A DNA stretch of 64,000 nt from Denitromonas ohlonensis (GTDB taxonomy: Bacteria > Pseudomonadota > Gammaproteobacteria > Burkholderiales > Rhodocyclaceae). Below the pieces are notes generated by a model. That model had not been told where the DNA came from. It was given only the letters and a program-made list of their open reading frames with translations, and ran no database searches. Shown here one piece after another: positions 30,038-38,998 of the stretch. Within the stretch, counting starts at the first letter, position 1. Every line of letters starts with the position of its first letter. The stretch is taken from assembly GCF_007625205.1 (NCBI RefSeq), contig NZ_VMNI01000001.1, positions 1 through 64,000 of the forward strand, read 5' to 3'. Position numbers and translations under genes: made by a program.

Positions 30038-32242
30038 TCAGCCGAACACGTCGACTTGCAGGGTGCCGTTTTGTTTCCACGCCTGCAGTATCGCGTCTGC
30101 CTCGGCGGGTGCGGTCCGGCCATGGGTGCGGATGATATCGAGCAGCGCGGCGTCCACCGAGCGGCCAAGTGTCGCAGAACGGCCGCACATGTACAGCACA
30201 CCGTTTTCTTCGGCCAGCCAACGGTAAAGTTCGGCGCCGTGGGCGATCAGCCGGCGGTCGATATAGGCGCCGTCGTCGGCATCGCGCGAGAAGGCCGTGT
30301 CCAGCCGGGTGAGCGTGCCCGTGTCTTGCCAGCGCGTCAGCGCATCGCGGTAGAAGAAATCGCCGGCACGCTGGCGGTTGCCGAAGAACAACCAGGTCGG
30401 GCCGGCCGAAGCATGCGCCGCCCGCTCAGCCAGAAAGCCGGGAAAGGGCGCAATGCCGGCGCCGGCGGCCACCAGAATCAAGGGCCGCGCCACATCCTCC
30501 GGCGGGTTGAACTGCGGGTGCGCGCGCAGGCTGGCGCTGATTCGCGCGCCTTCGGGCAGCTCATGGCAGAGATAGCCACTGGCCGCACCGACACGCGTCT
30601 GGCCGTCCGAATCGCGCCAGTGATGCAGGCTGACGGTCAGGCGGATCAGCGAATCCCCGACACGCGAGGACGAACCGATCGAATAGCAGCGCGGGGCCGC
30701 CTCCGGCGTCGGGGCGATCAGCAGCAGATCACCGGGCCGGAATTCAACCGACCAATCTCCGGCCCAGAAACTCAGTTGCCAGGTTTCGGTCAGCCCGGCC
30801 ACCGCCGGGTTGTCCAGGCGCTGCCGGTCAACCAGGGTGAGCGACAAAGACAGATCCGACGCCGGCGCGTCGACCGCCTCCAAACTGTGGCCAAGCAGCG
30901 TCGCAACGCGGTCCAGCCACTGCCGCCATGCGCCAACAGGCTCGCCATCGGCACGCTCGATCGGCGCCAATTCGCGAGCCCCCTGGCCCAACAAGGCGCC
31001 GCGCAACTGCTCGCCACCGCGGCAAAAATTCGCATAGCGCCGGTCGCCCAGCGCCAGCATGCTGAACCGGCTGCCCGCCAAGTCAGTCGTCGCTACCCCT
31101 TGCATGAAGCGGCGCGCCGGATCGGGCAGCTCGCCCTCGCCGGTGGTCGACACGATCAGCAAGGTCTGTTCGTAGCCCGCCAGTGCGGCGGGTTGCAGGG
31201 CTTCAAGTGAGGCGCAGGCGACCTTCTCGCCGGCCTGGCGCAGCGCTTGCGCGGTGGCCTCGGCCAGGCGCGCGGCCGTGCCGGTCTGGCTGCCAAAGGC
31301 CACCAGTGTGCGAGCGCCGGCGTCGGCGCTGCCCGCGGTTTGCTGACGACGGCGACGCCACCAGCCCCACGCGCCGGTCCCGGTGAGCCCGGCCAATGCC
31401 AGCGCGCCGACAAAGCTAATGCCAGCCGACCACACGCCGCCCCAGGTGCCTTCATGCAGTTCGTGCACCAGGCCCGGGCCCTCGGTCAATCGGTTGATGC
31501 TGCCATCGGGCTGAACCATGCGTACGGCCTGGCCTTCCGCACCGGCGGTGAACACCAGCGCGCTGCCACCGCGGAAGCGTCGGGCCGACAGCACCGTCGC
31601 ACCGTCGACTTGCTCGGCCACACGGGTGAGCGCCGTCGACAGTGCCACCGGCGGCCCGGCCTGCACCGGCGGCAACTCGGCGCCGCCAATGTGCAAGGCC
31701 ATCAGCGCGCCGGTCAGCGGCGCCAGCAACACCAGCGGCAAGGCCAGCCAGCCGATGCCCAGATGCCAGCCGGCCAGCGTGTTACGTAGCCGTGGCAACC
31801 CGAGCAGCAGACCCATGACGATCAAGACCGTCATGGCATAGGCAGCGATCTCCACCACGATGCTGAGGCCGAGCAGCAGGTTTTTGTGCAGGTCGAGCAC
31901 GACGGCAAAGACGTCGGGGCCGGGCTGCGAGGCGGTCAATTCACCGGTCGACATCGCGTATTGGCCCGAGGGGCCCACGGGATTCTTGGAGGTCACCCGC
32001 AAGGTGCTGGCATCGGGCGACACGATCACCCCGGTGGCTCGCCCGCGCGGATCGATCTTCACCAGCGCCTCGGCGACCGTCTCGGCACTCACCGATACCG
32101 ATGCCGCGGGCGCGGCGGTCAGCACCGGCTTGAGCGCCAGCACCGCGCCGGACAGAATGACCAGCACGAATACCGGCGTGAGCACGAGCGCGATCCAGCG
32201 ATGCAATTGGCGGAGGACGGAGCGGAAACGGGCGACTGTCAT
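30038..32242 (-). CDS. PepSY-flavodoxin-ferredoxin-reductase fusion protein
   Basis: A 734-residue inner-membrane flavoprotein. Residues 1-300 are a PepSY/iron-regulated membrane module with four helices (first: RWIALVLTPVFVLVILSGAVLAL). About 308-450 is a flavodoxin domain (TLVAFGSQTGTAARLAEATA; then LLIVSTTGEGELPDPARRF). The rest is a CysJ/cytochrome-reductase FAD and NADPH module (CYSIGSSSR, LILVAAGAGIAPFPG, YMCGRSATLG), ending DVFG. It would carry NADPH electrons across the membrane, perhaps to ferric chelates, as proposed for similar proteins. ATG 32242 is used; 32278 would add 12 residues. It lies 23 bases upstream of the efflux operon and may be co-transcribed. Confidence 0.85.
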   Translation of the reverse strand: MTVARFRSVLRQLHRWIALVLTPVFVLVILSGAVLALKPVLTAAPAASVSVSAETVAEALVKIDPRGRATGVIVSPDASTLRVTSKNPVGPSGQYAMSTGELTASQPGPDVFAVVLDLHKNLLLGLSIVVEIAAYAMTVLIVMGLLLGLPRLRNTLAGWHLGIGWLALPLVLLAPLTGALMALHIGGAELPPVQAGPPVALSTALTRVAEQVDGATVLSARRFRGGSALVFTAGAEGQAVRMVQPDGSINRLTEGPGLVHELHEGTWGGVWSAGISFVGALALAGLTGTGAWGWWRRRRQQTAGSADAGARTLVAFGSQTGTAARLAEATAQALRQAGEKVACASLEALQPAALAGYEQTLLIVSTTGEGELPDPARRFMQGVATTDLAGSRFSMLALGDRRYANFCRGGEQLRGALLGQGARELAPIERADGEPVGAWRQWLDRVATLLGHSLEAVDAPASDLSLSLTLVDRQRLDNPAVAGLTETWQLSFWAGDWSVEFRPGDLLLIAPTPEAAPRCYSIGSSSRVGDSLIRLTVSLHHWRDSDGQTRVGAASGYLCHELPEGARISASLRAHPQFNPPEDVARPLILVAAGAGIAPFPGFLAERAAHASAGPTWLFFGNRQRAGDFFYRDALTRWQDTGTLTRLDTAFSRDADDGAYIDRRLIAHGAELYRWLAEENGVLYMCGRSATLGRSVDAALLDIIRTHGRTAPAEADAILQAWKQNGTLQVDVFG

Positions 32243-32401
32243 GATTGACACCAGGAGACAGGTTGCGGTGCCGCGCATTGAGCATTGCTGCGCGGCGTCG
32301 TGAGGCCTGAAGTATGTCCCGCCCTCGGGTTAACCCAGGTCAACGCTGTGTAAAGGCAGGTAAAGCCGGGCCTGGCGGCGCGCGCAACATGGCGTACGGT
32401 C

Positions 32402-32430
32402 AAAAAAAATGCCACCCCGGAGGGCGGCAT
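32402..32430 (-). terminator. intrinsic terminator of the AGCS symporter gene
   Basis: On the minus strand ATGCCGCCC pairs with GGGTGGCAT (one G-T pair) around a short TCCG loop, and eight T residues follow. It sits 24 bases beyond the symporter stop codon. Confidence 0.85.
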
Positions 32431-32453
32431 CATCGACAAAACAACAGGCGTGA

Positions 32454-33923
32454 TCAGGCCTTGGACGGATCAACTGCCGACCTGGACGCCTTCAGACGCT
32501 TCTGCCAGAAACTGGCGTTCTTGATGCCCAGCGCGTCCGGATCGAAGACCGGCTCCTTGCCCGCCTTCTTCTGTGACTCGTAGTCCTTCAGCGCCAGCAA
32601 GGCCGGTTTTTGCAGGATCAGGATGGCCACGATGTTCAGCCACGCCATGATGCCCACGCCCACGTCACCCAGATCCCAGGCCGCACCGGCGGTGCGCACC
32701 GAGCCGTAGGTCACGGCCGCCAGCAGGCCGAGCTTAAGCACGAAATACAGCCAGCCGCGATGCACCTTGCGGTTGATGTAGGCGATGTTGGTTTCGGCAA
32801 TGTAGTAGTAAGCCACGATGGACGTGAAGGCAAAGAAGCTCAGCGCAAGCGCCACAAATGTCGAACCAAAGCCCGGCAGCATCGACTCCACCGCCGCCTG
32901 CGTATACGCCGGGCCTGCCTCGACGCCGGGCAGGTTGTTGACGATCGCCACGCCGTCGGCCCCCATCACGTTGTACTTGCCGGTCGACAGCAGCATGAAG
33001 GCGGTGGCCGAGCACACGAACAAGGTGTCGATATACACCGAGAAGGCCTGCACAAAGCCCTGTTTGGCCGGGTGCGACACCTCGGCCGCCGCCGCCGCAT
33101 GCGGGCCCGAGCCCTGACCGGCTTCGTTCGAATACACGCCACGCTTCACGCCCCACTGCACCGCCAGGCCCAGCACCGCACCAAAGCCGGCTTCCAGACC
33201 GAAGGCGCTCTTGAAGATCAGCGCGACCATGCCCGGCACTTGCTCGACGTTCAGCAGCACGATGACCAGCGCCACCAGGATGTAGGCCAGCGCCATGAAG
33301 GGCACCACGATCTCGGCGAACAGCGCGATGCGCTTGATGCCACCGAAAATGATGAAGCCGAGCAAGACCACCACAAACGCCGCACTCACCGCCGGCTCGA
33401 CGCCCCAGGCGGTCTGAATGCCCGAGGCAATGCTGTTGGCCTGCACGCCGGGCAGCAACAAACCCATGGCGATGGCCGTGGCTAGCGCAAAGATCCACGC
33501 GTACCAGTTCTGGCCCATGGCCTTTTCGATGTAGTAGGCCGGGCCGCCGCGGTACTGGCCCTTGTCGTCCTTTTCCTTGTAGATCTGAGCCAGCGTCGAT
33601 TCGATGTAGGCCGTCGAGGCGCCCAGGAAGGCCACCGTCCACATCCAGAACACCGCGCCCGGACCACCAAAGGTGATGGCCGTCGCCACGCCAGCGATAT
33701 TGCCGGTACCGACGCGGCCCGACAACGCGATGGTCAGCGCCTGAAAAGACGACACGCCACTGGCCGAACTGCGCCCTTCAAAGATCAGCCGCAGCATCTC
33801 GTTGAAGCCGCGCACCTGCATGAAGCGCGTGCGGACCGAAAAATACAGACCCACGCCCAGGCACAGATACACCAGCGCCGGGCTCCAGATATAGCTATTG
33901 AGGATGCTGACAAACTCGTTCAC
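32454..33923 (-). CDS. alanine/glycine:cation symporter, AGCS family
   Basis: Sodium-coupled uptake of alanine or glycine. The protein is 489 residues with about eleven membrane helices. The AGCS core is clear: ALSGRVGTGNIAGVATAITFGGPGA in the first part, and WGVKRGVYSNEAGQGSGPHA, the family signature, near the middle. The start is GTG 33923, with AGGAG nine bases upstream on the coding strand. It has its own structured leader and terminator, so it is probably a single-gene unit. Confidence 0.94.
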   Translation of the reverse strand: MNEFVSILNSYIWSPALVYLCLGVGLYFSVRTRFMQVRGFNEMLRLIFEGRSSASGVSSFQALTIALSGRVGTGNIAGVATAITFGGPGAVFWMWTVAFLGASTAYIESTLAQIYKEKDDKGQYRGGPAYYIEKAMGQNWYAWIFALATAIAMGLLLPGVQANSIASGIQTAWGVEPAVSAAFVVVLLGFIIFGGIKRIALFAEIVVPFMALAYILVALVIVLLNVEQVPGMVALIFKSAFGLEAGFGAVLGLAVQWGVKRGVYSNEAGQGSGPHAAAAAEVSHPAKQGFVQAFSVYIDTLFVCSATAFMLLSTGKYNVMGADGVAIVNNLPGVEAGPAYTQAAVESMLPGFGSTFVALALSFFAFTSIVAYYYIAETNIAYINRKVHRGWLYFVLKLGLLAAVTYGSVRTAGAAWDLGDVGVGIMAWLNIVAILILQKPALLALKDYESQKKAGKEPVFDPDALGIKNASFWQKRLKASRSAVDPSKA

Positions 33924-34090
33924 GCGGATTGACTCCTATCGGCCCGGGTCACGGGCACGCGCGCCGGCACGGAGAGGTGGTCCGGGGCGGCGCATCAAAC
34001 AGAAGGATCTGCAACAGCCAATCGCTGTGGCAGATCCGGGCGAATCGCGGGGCCGTCAGATAGGCAAGCCCAGCGGGGCCGCGATCCTAC
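33924..34090 (-). promoter_or_regulatory. structured leader of the AGCS symporter gene
   Basis: On the minus strand TAGGAT (about 34083-34088) could be a -10 box, giving a ~150-base untranslated leader. It can fold into a stem of ATCGCGG with CCGCGAT (ends near 34085 and 34045) and a second strong hairpin, GGATCTGC paired with GCAGATCC with an inner ACAGC/GCTGT stem (34004-34037), followed by TTCTGTTT. The second looks like a weak terminator, so an attenuator or a small RNA is possible. I could not match a glycine-riboswitch consensus. Confidence 0.4.
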
Positions 34091-34160
34091 CCGATTTCGC
34101 TGTTCGGCCGACACCCCCGCACATCAAGGCGGCGACACCCGATGTGCGATGATCCCGGCC

Positions 34161-35792
34161 ATGACCGCCACCCACACCGATCCGCTCGACGTCGTGCACC
34201 ACTACCATCAGCGCACCAAGCACCGCCCCGATCGCTACGCCGCTTCGCTCGGCTACCTCGACTGGGCCAGCCAGCCCGACCCCTTCCGCCGCTTCGATGG
34301 CGCGCCAACGCTCGATCTCCCCCGCCTGGCGCTGCGTGCAGCGCCGAGCTACGACAGCCTGTTCGCCACCGCGCCGACGGCCGCGCCGCTCGATGCCGAC
34401 ACCGTCGGCCGATTGCTGCTGCACAGCCTCGCGCTGTCCGCCTGGAAGCAGGTCGGCCCCGGCCAGTCGTGGTCGCTGCGCATCAACCCCTCCAGCGGCG
34501 CGCTACACCCCACCGAGGGCTATGTGATCTGCGGCGCCGTGCCCGGCCTGATCGACGCGCCGGGCGTGTTTCACTACGCCCCCTTCAGCCACCAGCTCGA
34601 AGGCCGCGCTGCGCTGACCGAGGCGCAATGGACCGCGCTGACGGCCGGCCTGCCGCAACCGGGCCTGTTGATGGGCCTGACCTCCATCCACTGGCGCGAG
34701 GCCTGGAAGTACGGCGAGCGCGCCTGGCGCTACTGCCAGCACGACATGGGCCACGCCATCGGCGCCATCGCCTTTGCCGCGCGCACCTTGGGCTGGCAGG
34801 CGCAGCTGCTCGACAGCGTGGCCGACACCGACCTCGCCCGCCTGCTCGGCACCGACGCGCAATCCGGCCCCGAGGCCGAACACGCCGACTGCCTGATCCT
34901 GCTCAGCCCGGCCGGCAGCTCCGCGCCCACGCTCAGCGCCGAGGCCTGGCAAGCGCGCATCCCCGCCATCGCGCCGCTCGGCACGCCCAACACGCTCAGC
35001 CATGACCACCACCCGTGGCCGGTCATCGACGTCATCGCCAAGGCCACGCGCAGCCCCGGCCCCAGCGCCGCCGCACACCACGCAGCGCCACGCACCGACA
35101 CCTCGCCCGAGCGCGGCCACAGCGCCGAGCAGATCATCCGCCAGCGCCGCAGCGCGGTGGACATGGACGGCCACAGCCCGCTCGACCGCGCCAGCTTCTA
35201 CCGCCTGCTCGGCCGCACACTGCCCGGCGCCTTTGTGGCCGACGCCCTGCCCTGGGCGCCGCGCATCTCGCTGGCATTGATGGTGCATCGGGTCACCGAT
35301 CTGACGCCCGGCTTCTACCTGCTGGTGCGCGATCCGGCGCACGAAGCCAGCCTGCGCCAGTCACTGTCTGATGAATTTGTATGGGAAGTCCCCGAGGGCT
35401 GCCCGCCCGCGCTGCCGCTGTTCCGGCTGATTGCCGACGACGCCCGCCGCGCGGCACAGACCGTCAGCTGTCAGCAAGCCATCGCCTCGGACGGCGCGTT
35501 TGCCGTGGGTCTGCTCGCGCAGTTCGACGCCGCGCTGGCGGCCGGCGGCGCCCGCGCCTATCCGCGACTATTCTGGGAAACCGGCCTGATCGGCCAGGTG
35601 ATGTATCTGGAGGCCGAAGCCGCCGGCCTGCGCGGCACCGGCATCGGCTGCTTCTTCGACGACATGATGCATGCGCTGATGGGCGTCAGCGACACCGCCT
35701 GGCAAAGCCTCTATCACTTCACCGTCGGCGGCCCGATCGAGGACGAGCGCCTGCAAACCCTGCCGCCCTACGCCCACCTGGACAGCCAATAA
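34161..35792 (+). CDS. SagB/ThcOx-type nitroreductase-fold dehydrogenase
   Basis: A 543-residue protein made of two nitroreductase-like halves (about residues 55-285 and 310-540), the layout of the SagB-type dehydrogenase family. First half: SWSLRINPSSGALHPTEGYV, a flavin-binding segment, and YCQHDMGHAIGAIAFAARTLGW. Second half: IIRQRRSAVDMDGHSPLD and LFWETGLIGQVMYLEAEAAGLRGTGIG. SagB enzymes oxidise azolines in ribosomal peptides, but no cyclodehydratase (YcaO) or precursor peptide is visible nearby, so this stand-alone form probably has another substrate. ATG 34149 is an alternative start four codons upstream. Confidence 0.85.
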   Translation: MTATHTDPLDVVHHYHQRTKHRPDRYAASLGYLDWASQPDPFRRFDGAPTLDLPRLALRAAPSYDSLFATAPTAAPLDADTVGRLLLHSLALSAWKQVGPGQSWSLRINPSSGALHPTEGYVICGAVPGLIDAPGVFHYAPFSHQLEGRAALTEAQWTALTAGLPQPGLLMGLTSIHWREAWKYGERAWRYCQHDMGHAIGAIAFAARTLGWQAQLLDSVADTDLARLLGTDAQSGPEAEHADCLILLSPAGSSAPTLSAEAWQARIPAIAPLGTPNTLSHDHHPWPVIDVIAKATRSPGPSAAAHHAAPRTDTSPERGHSAEQIIRQRRSAVDMDGHSPLDRASFYRLLGRTLPGAFVADALPWAPRISLALMVHRVTDLTPGFYLLVRDPAHEASLRQSLSDEFVWEVPEGCPPALPLFRLIADDARRAAQTVSCQQAIASDGAFAVGLLAQFDAALAAGGARAYPRLFWETGLIGQVMYLEAEAAGLRGTGIGCFFDDMMHALMGVSDTAWQSLYHFTVGGPIEDERLQTLPPYAHLDSQ

Positions 35793-35817
35793 TAGCCAGG
35801 CGCTACGCGCGGCGGGA

Positions 35818-36750
35818 TCAACGTACGGTGTAGCCCCGCCCGTCCAGACACGCGCCCATGGCGCGGTAATAGTCGGAACGCGCCGAACCGGACTGCGTGT
35901 TCGAGCCATCGTAGACCGGCCGCGTGGGATCAAAACCGGTCTGCTCGCGCGACCAGCGATGACATTCGTAGCGATCATCAGCCTGCTGCGCCTCGGACTG
36001 CCCCAGGCGCGGATAGATGAATTGCTGCGGCTCGTCATCCGCCAATTCATCCTCCGGGTACTCGGGTGCGCCCGCCGGACGCTCGACCACCACATAGCCC
36101 TGCGGCGCCGGCGCGTAATACACCTCGTTGGCGTAGTAATACCGCGACGGCCCGATGCGCAGCGTCAGATAGCCCAGCGGCAAGACCGGCACAACAATCC
36201 CGAAGGGCGGCGCAATGACGACAAAGCGGCTGCCCGAGGGCCGGTACCACACGCCATTGGAAAACATGTAACGACCGCCCCGGTGAGTGACGACGCGGTG
36301 CGCCGGCGGCAAAGCGTGAATGACCGCGCCCCGCGACGGGTAGTGCCGACGCTCGACATGCACGCTGCGCCGGTCGTCCCGGCGATCATCCCGTCGATCC
36401 ACGCGAGCGTCCTGTCGCACCACCGCGCGGGTGTCACGCCCGTCATCACGGCGATCCTGTCGTGTCTCGCGCGGACTCTGCACGGACTCGCGGCGGTCAT
36501 CGCGTCGCTCATCCCGGCGGTCGTCGTGGCGGTTCTCGGTCCGGGCTTCGGTCCGGGCTTCGGTCCGGTTCTCGGTTCGGGCTTCGGTCCGGGCTTCACT
36601 CCGCGCCTCCCGGCGCTCATTCGTGCGCGCGTCGCCCCGTCCGCGATCCCGCTCTCCGGTCGTGTCGGCATGCGCCAGATTGCCCATGCTGGCCAACAGC
36701 GACAGCGCGATCAGCATCCCGCGAGAACAAACCAAGGTTTTCGTTTTCAT
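35818..36750 (-). CDS. exported DUF6515-like protein with Arg/Glu repeats
   Basis: A 310-residue exported protein. The signal peptide ends near NLAHA-DT. Residues ~35-130 are a low-complexity charged region of TEAR/TENR and RDDRR repeats, mirrored by tandem DNA repeats. A Tyr- and Pro-rich domain follows (HRGGRYMFSNGVWYRPSGSR, APPFGIVVPVLPLG, YYYANEVYYAPAPQGYVVVE). The C-terminal ~65 residues (DRYECHRWSREQTGFDPTRP ... YRAMGACLDGRGYTVR) are shared with the neighbour upstream. The start at 36750 is set by GGAGT nine bases before it. Function unknown; probably an envelope-associated protein. Confidence 0.75.
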   Translation of the reverse strand: MKTKTLVCSRGMLIALSLLASMGNLAHADTTGERDRGRGDARTNERREARSEARTEARTENRTEARTEARTENRHDDRRDERRDDRRESVQSPRETRQDRRDDGRDTRAVVRQDARVDRRDDRRDDRRSVHVERRHYPSRGAVIHALPPAHRVVTHRGGRYMFSNGVWYRPSGSRFVVIAPPFGIVVPVLPLGYLTLRIGPSRYYYANEVYYAPAPQGYVVVERPAGAPEYPEDELADDEPQQFIYPRLGQSEAQQADDRYECHRWSREQTGFDPTRPVYDGSNTQSGSARSDYYRAMGACLDGRGYTVR

Positions 36751-36769
36751 CGTTGTTGACTCCATGGAT

Positions 36770-37336
36770 TCAGCGCACGGTGTAACCGCGGCCTTCAAGG
36801 CACGCGGTGGTGGCACGGCGGTAATTGTCGGCACGCTGCTCGCGCGGCAGATCGCGGCGCTCGGCCATGCGCGATTCAATGGCCTGGGCGCGCGCTTCAC
36901 GCGCGTTATCGGCGGCATTGCCGGCCACGCCACCCACCACGGCGCCAATGGCCGCGCCTTCCAGCGTGCGTCGCGGGTTGGCCACCGCGGCACCCACCAC
37001 GGCCCCAGCCACCGCCCCCATCGTGGTGCTCGTACCCGAGGGCGGATCGGGCTCGACGCGCGGCGCCGGCGCGCGCGATTGCGCCGACGACCGGGCCGGA
37101 TCGAAACCGCTTTGCTTGACCGCCCACAGATGGCATTCGTAACGATCGCGGTCAGCCCGTCGCGCTGACTGTCCCTGGGCGGGATAAACCGCCATCTCCC
37201 GCGGCGAGGCCTCGACCGGCATCGGCGCCCCGCCGACCTGACCGGAACGCGGCGCAGCGCACCCGGCCAGCGTCACGACCGCGAGCAATGCGACACCGGT
37301 ACGACGTGTTTGAAACAAGGCAAAACGGCCACGCAT
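36770..37336 (-). CDS. glycine-zipper envelope lipoprotein
   Basis: A 188-residue putative lipoprotein: the signal ends in a lipobox-like TLAGC near residue 25. A DRYECHLWAVKQSGFDPAR segment is followed by a glycine-zipper region (TMGAVAGAVVGAAVANPRRT and EGAAIGAVVGGVAGNAADNA), which can insert in or span a membrane, and a C-terminal YRRATTACLEGRGYTVR. The DRYECHxW...GFDP and ACLxGRGYTVR modules also occur in the protein encoded 19 bases downstream, so the pair probably arose by domain duplication and acts together in the envelope. Confidence 0.75.
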   Translation of the reverse strand: MRGRFALFQTRRTGVALLAVVTLAGCAAPRSGQVGGAPMPVEASPREMAVYPAQGQSARRADRDRYECHLWAVKQSGFDPARSSAQSRAPAPRVEPDPPSGTSTTMGAVAGAVVGAAVANPRRTLEGAAIGAVVGGVAGNAADNAREARAQAIESRMAERRDLPREQRADNYRRATTACLEGRGYTVR

Positions 37337-37477
37337 GGGCGACTCCCGACAAACTCAACTCACAGGCCTCAGTGTGCGGCCCCGCCGGGTGAAGTGCTTG
37401 CCGAGCGTGGTTAAGCTGTGTAAAGAAGGAACACAGAATCGTCTCCAGACGTAAGCCCCCCATCCAGGTCTCCCGCC

Positions 37478-37987
37478 ATGTCCTTTGTTCACAGTTTTGC
37501 GCCCCTGGCCGACGCCGGCGCCACCCGCCTGATCCTCGGCAGCATGCCGGGCAAGCGCTCGCTGGCCGAGCAGCAGTACTACGCCCATCCGCACAACGGT
37601 TTCTGGCCGATCATGGCCGAACTGTTTGGTTTCGAGGTCACCGCCTCCTACGCCGAGCGCTGCGCCGCACTCACCGCGGCCGGCGTTGCGGTGTGGGATG
37701 TGCTCGCCGCCTGCACCCGCGAATCCAGCCTGGATTCGGACATCGTCGAGGCGAGCATCGTGCCCAACGACTTCGCCGGTTTTCTCACGGCGCATCCGGG
37801 CATTGAGGCCATCTACTTCAATGGCGCCAAGGCCGAGAGCAGCTTCAACACCCATGTGCTGCCCACCCTGAGCGAGGCGCACGCCGCCATCCGCCGCCAC
37901 CGCCGCCTGCCCTCGACCAGCCCGGCCCACGCCGGAATGCGCTTCGACGCCAAGCTCGACGCCTGGCAACACGCCATCGCGCCCTGA
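37478..37987 (+). CDS. DNA-deoxyinosine glycosylase (UDG superfamily)
   Basis: A 169-residue protein of the uracil-DNA glycosylase superfamily, closest in my reading to the hypoxanthine-DNA glycosylase branch (family 6). LILGSMPGKRSLAEQQYYAH is the motif I region, HNGFWPIMAELFG is typical of this branch, and LPSTSPAHAGM is the motif II loop that enters the minor groove. It excises hypoxanthine (deaminated adenine) from DNA. It is a single gene, preceded by a divergent lipoprotein gene. Confidence 0.85.
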   Translation: MSFVHSFAPLADAGATRLILGSMPGKRSLAEQQYYAHPHNGFWPIMAELFGFEVTASYAERCAALTAAGVAVWDVLAACTRESSLDSDIVEASIVPNDFAGFLTAHPGIEAIYFNGAKAESSFNTHVLPTLSEAHAAIRRHRRLPSTSPAHAGMRFDAKLDAWQHAIAP

Positions 37988-38039
37988 GCGCTCAGATGTG
38001 GTGAAGACATCTTAACGCCGGCAGTTTGTTCACAAGGTC

Positions 38040-38954
38040 TCAGGCCTTGGCCGGCACCGGGCACACGGCCGGTTCGGCCGCGCGACGCGGTGCCGCCATC
38101 GCGCGCTGCACCACCAGCACGCTGGCCAGCACCACCACCAACCCAACCAGCGACAGGCCGCGCATGCTTTCGTCGAGCAGCGCCCAGCCGACCAGCACCG
38201 CGGTCAGCGGGCTGAGCAGGCCGAGCGAGGACACCGCCACCGGCGACAGCCGCGCCACGCCGCGAAACCACAGCGCGTAGGACAGCAGCGCACCAAACAC
38301 CGCCAGATAGGCATAGCCGGCCAGGTTTGCCGCGCTGAGCGTCGGCAGCGGCGGATCGATGACCCAGGCCACCGGCGCCAGCATCACACCGCCGAGCAGC
38401 AGTTGCCAGCCGGTGAAGGCCAGCACCGGCAGCTCGGGCCGCCAGCGCCGCGCCAGAAACGTGCCCGCCGCCATGCAGGCCGCACCGGCCAGCGCGGCGG
38501 CAATACCCACCGGCGACCACACCGCGTCGGGCGACAACAACAGCGCCGCCATGCCCAGCACGCCGGCCACGCTGGCCCACACCGCCAGTCGCACCGGCCG
38601 CTGCTGGTCGACCGCCCAGGCCAGCGCCATCACCAGCAGCGGCTGGATCGCCCCGACCACCGCCGCCAAACCGCCCGGCAGGCGGTAGGCGGCGACGAAC
38701 AGCAGCGCCTGAAAGACCGCAATGTTCAGCGCCGAGAGCACCAGCAAGCGCCCCCAGAACCCCGCCGCCGGCAGGCGTCGACACCACAGCACCAACAGCA
38801 CCCCGGCCGGCAGCGCACGTAACAAGGCGGCGGTGAACGGCCGGTCGGGCGGCAGCCATTCAGTGGTAACAATGTAGGTGGTGCCCCAGATGATCGGGGC
38901 CAGCGCGGTGAGCAACGCGTCGCGCCACTGGCTTTGGGATTGTGTCGTTTTCAT
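38040..38954 (-). CDS. EamA family exporter
   Basis: A 304-residue inner-membrane protein with ten helices in two EamA repeats (first starting IIWGTTYIVTTEWLPPDRPF, second at WSPVGIAAALAGAACMAAG). The family exports amino acids, purines or other metabolites; the cargo is unknown. It diverges from a MarR-type gene, with two copies of an 18-bp palindrome in the shared 79-base promoter region, so it is very likely controlled by that regulator. Confidence 0.9.
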   Translation of the reverse strand: MKTTQSQSQWRDALLTALAPIIWGTTYIVTTEWLPPDRPFTAALLRALPAGVLLVLWCRRLPAAGFWGRLLVLSALNIAVFQALLFVAAYRLPGGLAAVVGAIQPLLVMALAWAVDQQRPVRLAVWASVAGVLGMAALLLSPDAVWSPVGIAAALAGAACMAAGTFLARRWRPELPVLAFTGWQLLLGGVMLAPVAWVIDPPLPTLSAANLAGYAYLAVFGALLSYALWFRGVARLSPVAVSSLGLLSPLTAVLVGWALLDESMRGLSLVGLVVVLASVLVVQRAMAAPRRAAEPAVCPVPAKA

Positions 38955-38959
38955 GGCTT

Positions 38960-38977
38960 TATCTTCACATCAAGATA
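38960..38977. promoter_or_regulatory. predicted MarR operator 1
   Basis: TATCTT-CACATC-AAGATA: a perfect inverted repeat of 6-bp arms with 6 bases between, beginning six bases upstream of the EamA start codon. Confidence 0.7.
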
Positions 38978-38998
38978 AAATAAAGCCTGACACAGAAT

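Noticed and set aside
33924-34090. Glycine riboswitch before the AGCS symporter
   Set aside because: The expected conserved core elements are not present on the coding strand. Only generic hairpins are seen, so it is listed as an undefined leader.
36530-36610. Tandem DNA repeats as a mobile or CRISPR element
   Set aside because: They lie in frame in an exported protein and encode the TEAR/TENR repeat.
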